Assembly (NCBI RefSeq): GCF_002310375.3
Contig: NZ_CP023315.3
Coordinates: forward strand, 2,480,001-2,544,000
Reading direction: 5' to 3'
Source: Caulobacter vibrioides
Lineage (GTDB): Bacteria; Pseudomonadota; Alphaproteobacteria; Caulobacterales; Caulobacteraceae
DNA length: 64,000 nucleotides
The position numbers and the translations under genes are program-made. Positions within the stretch are counted from its first letter, which is position 1. Each line of letters begins with the position of its first letter. Shown one piece after another: positions 63,942 to 64,000 of this stretch. The notes beneath the pieces are model-generated. The model was not told where the DNA came from. It saw only the letters and a list, made by a program, of their open reading frames with translations, and ran no database searches.

Positions 63942-64000
63942 CTAGCCTCGCACCACCGGCAGCGCTTCGTCGTAGCTGGCTTCGAACAGACCCAACAGCG
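63942..64000 (-). CDS. 3' end of a gene running off the right edge
   Basis: Reading inward from the right edge on the minus strand, 18 sense codons end at TAG (complement of 63942-63944) with protein sequence FEASYDEALPVVRG. It has the GC-rich third-base pattern of a real gene but is too short to name. Confidence 0.35.
   Translation of the reverse strand, partial: LLGLFEASYDEALPVVRG

Overview
The window is high-GC alphaproteobacterial chromosome and almost certainly Caulobacter (C. crescentus/vibrioides or a close relative). The strongest evidence is a left-edge gene with the architecture of the polarity factor TipN (Pro-rich cytoplasmic start, two membrane helices, coiled coil) and a 609-residue DipM with two LysM pairs and a C-terminal LytM domain. 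The GC-biased codons, a secreted UrcA-type protein, an exported TonB-dependent receptor and GC-rich palindromic intergenic repeats fit the same genus. Genes are tightly packed, many joined by ATGA/GTGA/TGATG stop-start overlaps. I saw no tRNA, rRNA, CRISPR, transposase, phage or plasmid gene.

Layout. 1-4.5 kb: partial tipN (-), then sulfate activation, cysD and a cysN-cysC fusion (+). 4.5-10.6 kb: an MFS transporter, metG, a DUF1761 membrane protein, pccB (propionyl-CoA carboxylase beta chain) and an ATP12-type F1 assembly chaperone. 10.7-14.8 kb: a translationally coupled DUF1800/DUF1501 pair, the second with a Tat signal, then crcB and an RluC-type pseudouridine synthase. 14.9-16.2 kb: a protein I read as a degenerate GGDEF-EAL relative.

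16.2-38.9 kb is mostly a housekeeping block on the minus strand: recN, bamD, lpxC, an NDUFAF6-like squalene/phytoene-synthase-fold protein, a PuuD-type membrane protein, an NDUFAF3-like Mth938 protein, secF, secD, yajC, dipM, pcm, surE, serS, tatC, tatB, tatA, scpB, scpA, nagZ, a SPOR-domain protein and dgt. Two plus-strand genes interrupt it (a DUF815 ATPase and the UrcA-family gene). The block serves protein export (SecDF-YajC, TatABC), envelope growth and division (LpxC, BamD, DipM, NagZ, SPOR), chromosome maintenance (ScpAB, RecN, Dgt) and probably respiratory complex I assembly.

39-53 kb: erpA, exonuclease III, several uncharacterised envelope proteins, a LysE exporter, a Gfo/Idh/MocA oxidoreductase, an MDR-family reductase, the glucan glucosyltransferase opgH, a MATE transporter, small VOC and PepSY-like proteins, a ThuA-domain protein and a DUF2239/GIY-YIG pair. 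53-64 kb: a TonB-dependent receptor with a long Gly-rich insertion, an S41 peptidase, thiC behind a clear TPP riboswitch, an exported RidA-like protein, two exported small proteins, and a D-cysteine desulfhydrase/aspartate-glutamate racemase pair. A gene fragment runs off the right edge.

I found no defence island or obviously new multi-gene system. The leads most worth checking are the complex I assembly pair beside secDF, the degenerate GGDEF-EAL-like protein, the palindromic repeats (one of which appears to supply the cysNC ribosome-binding site), the exported RidA-like protein without the usual active-site Arg, and the glycine-rich insertion in the TonB receptor.
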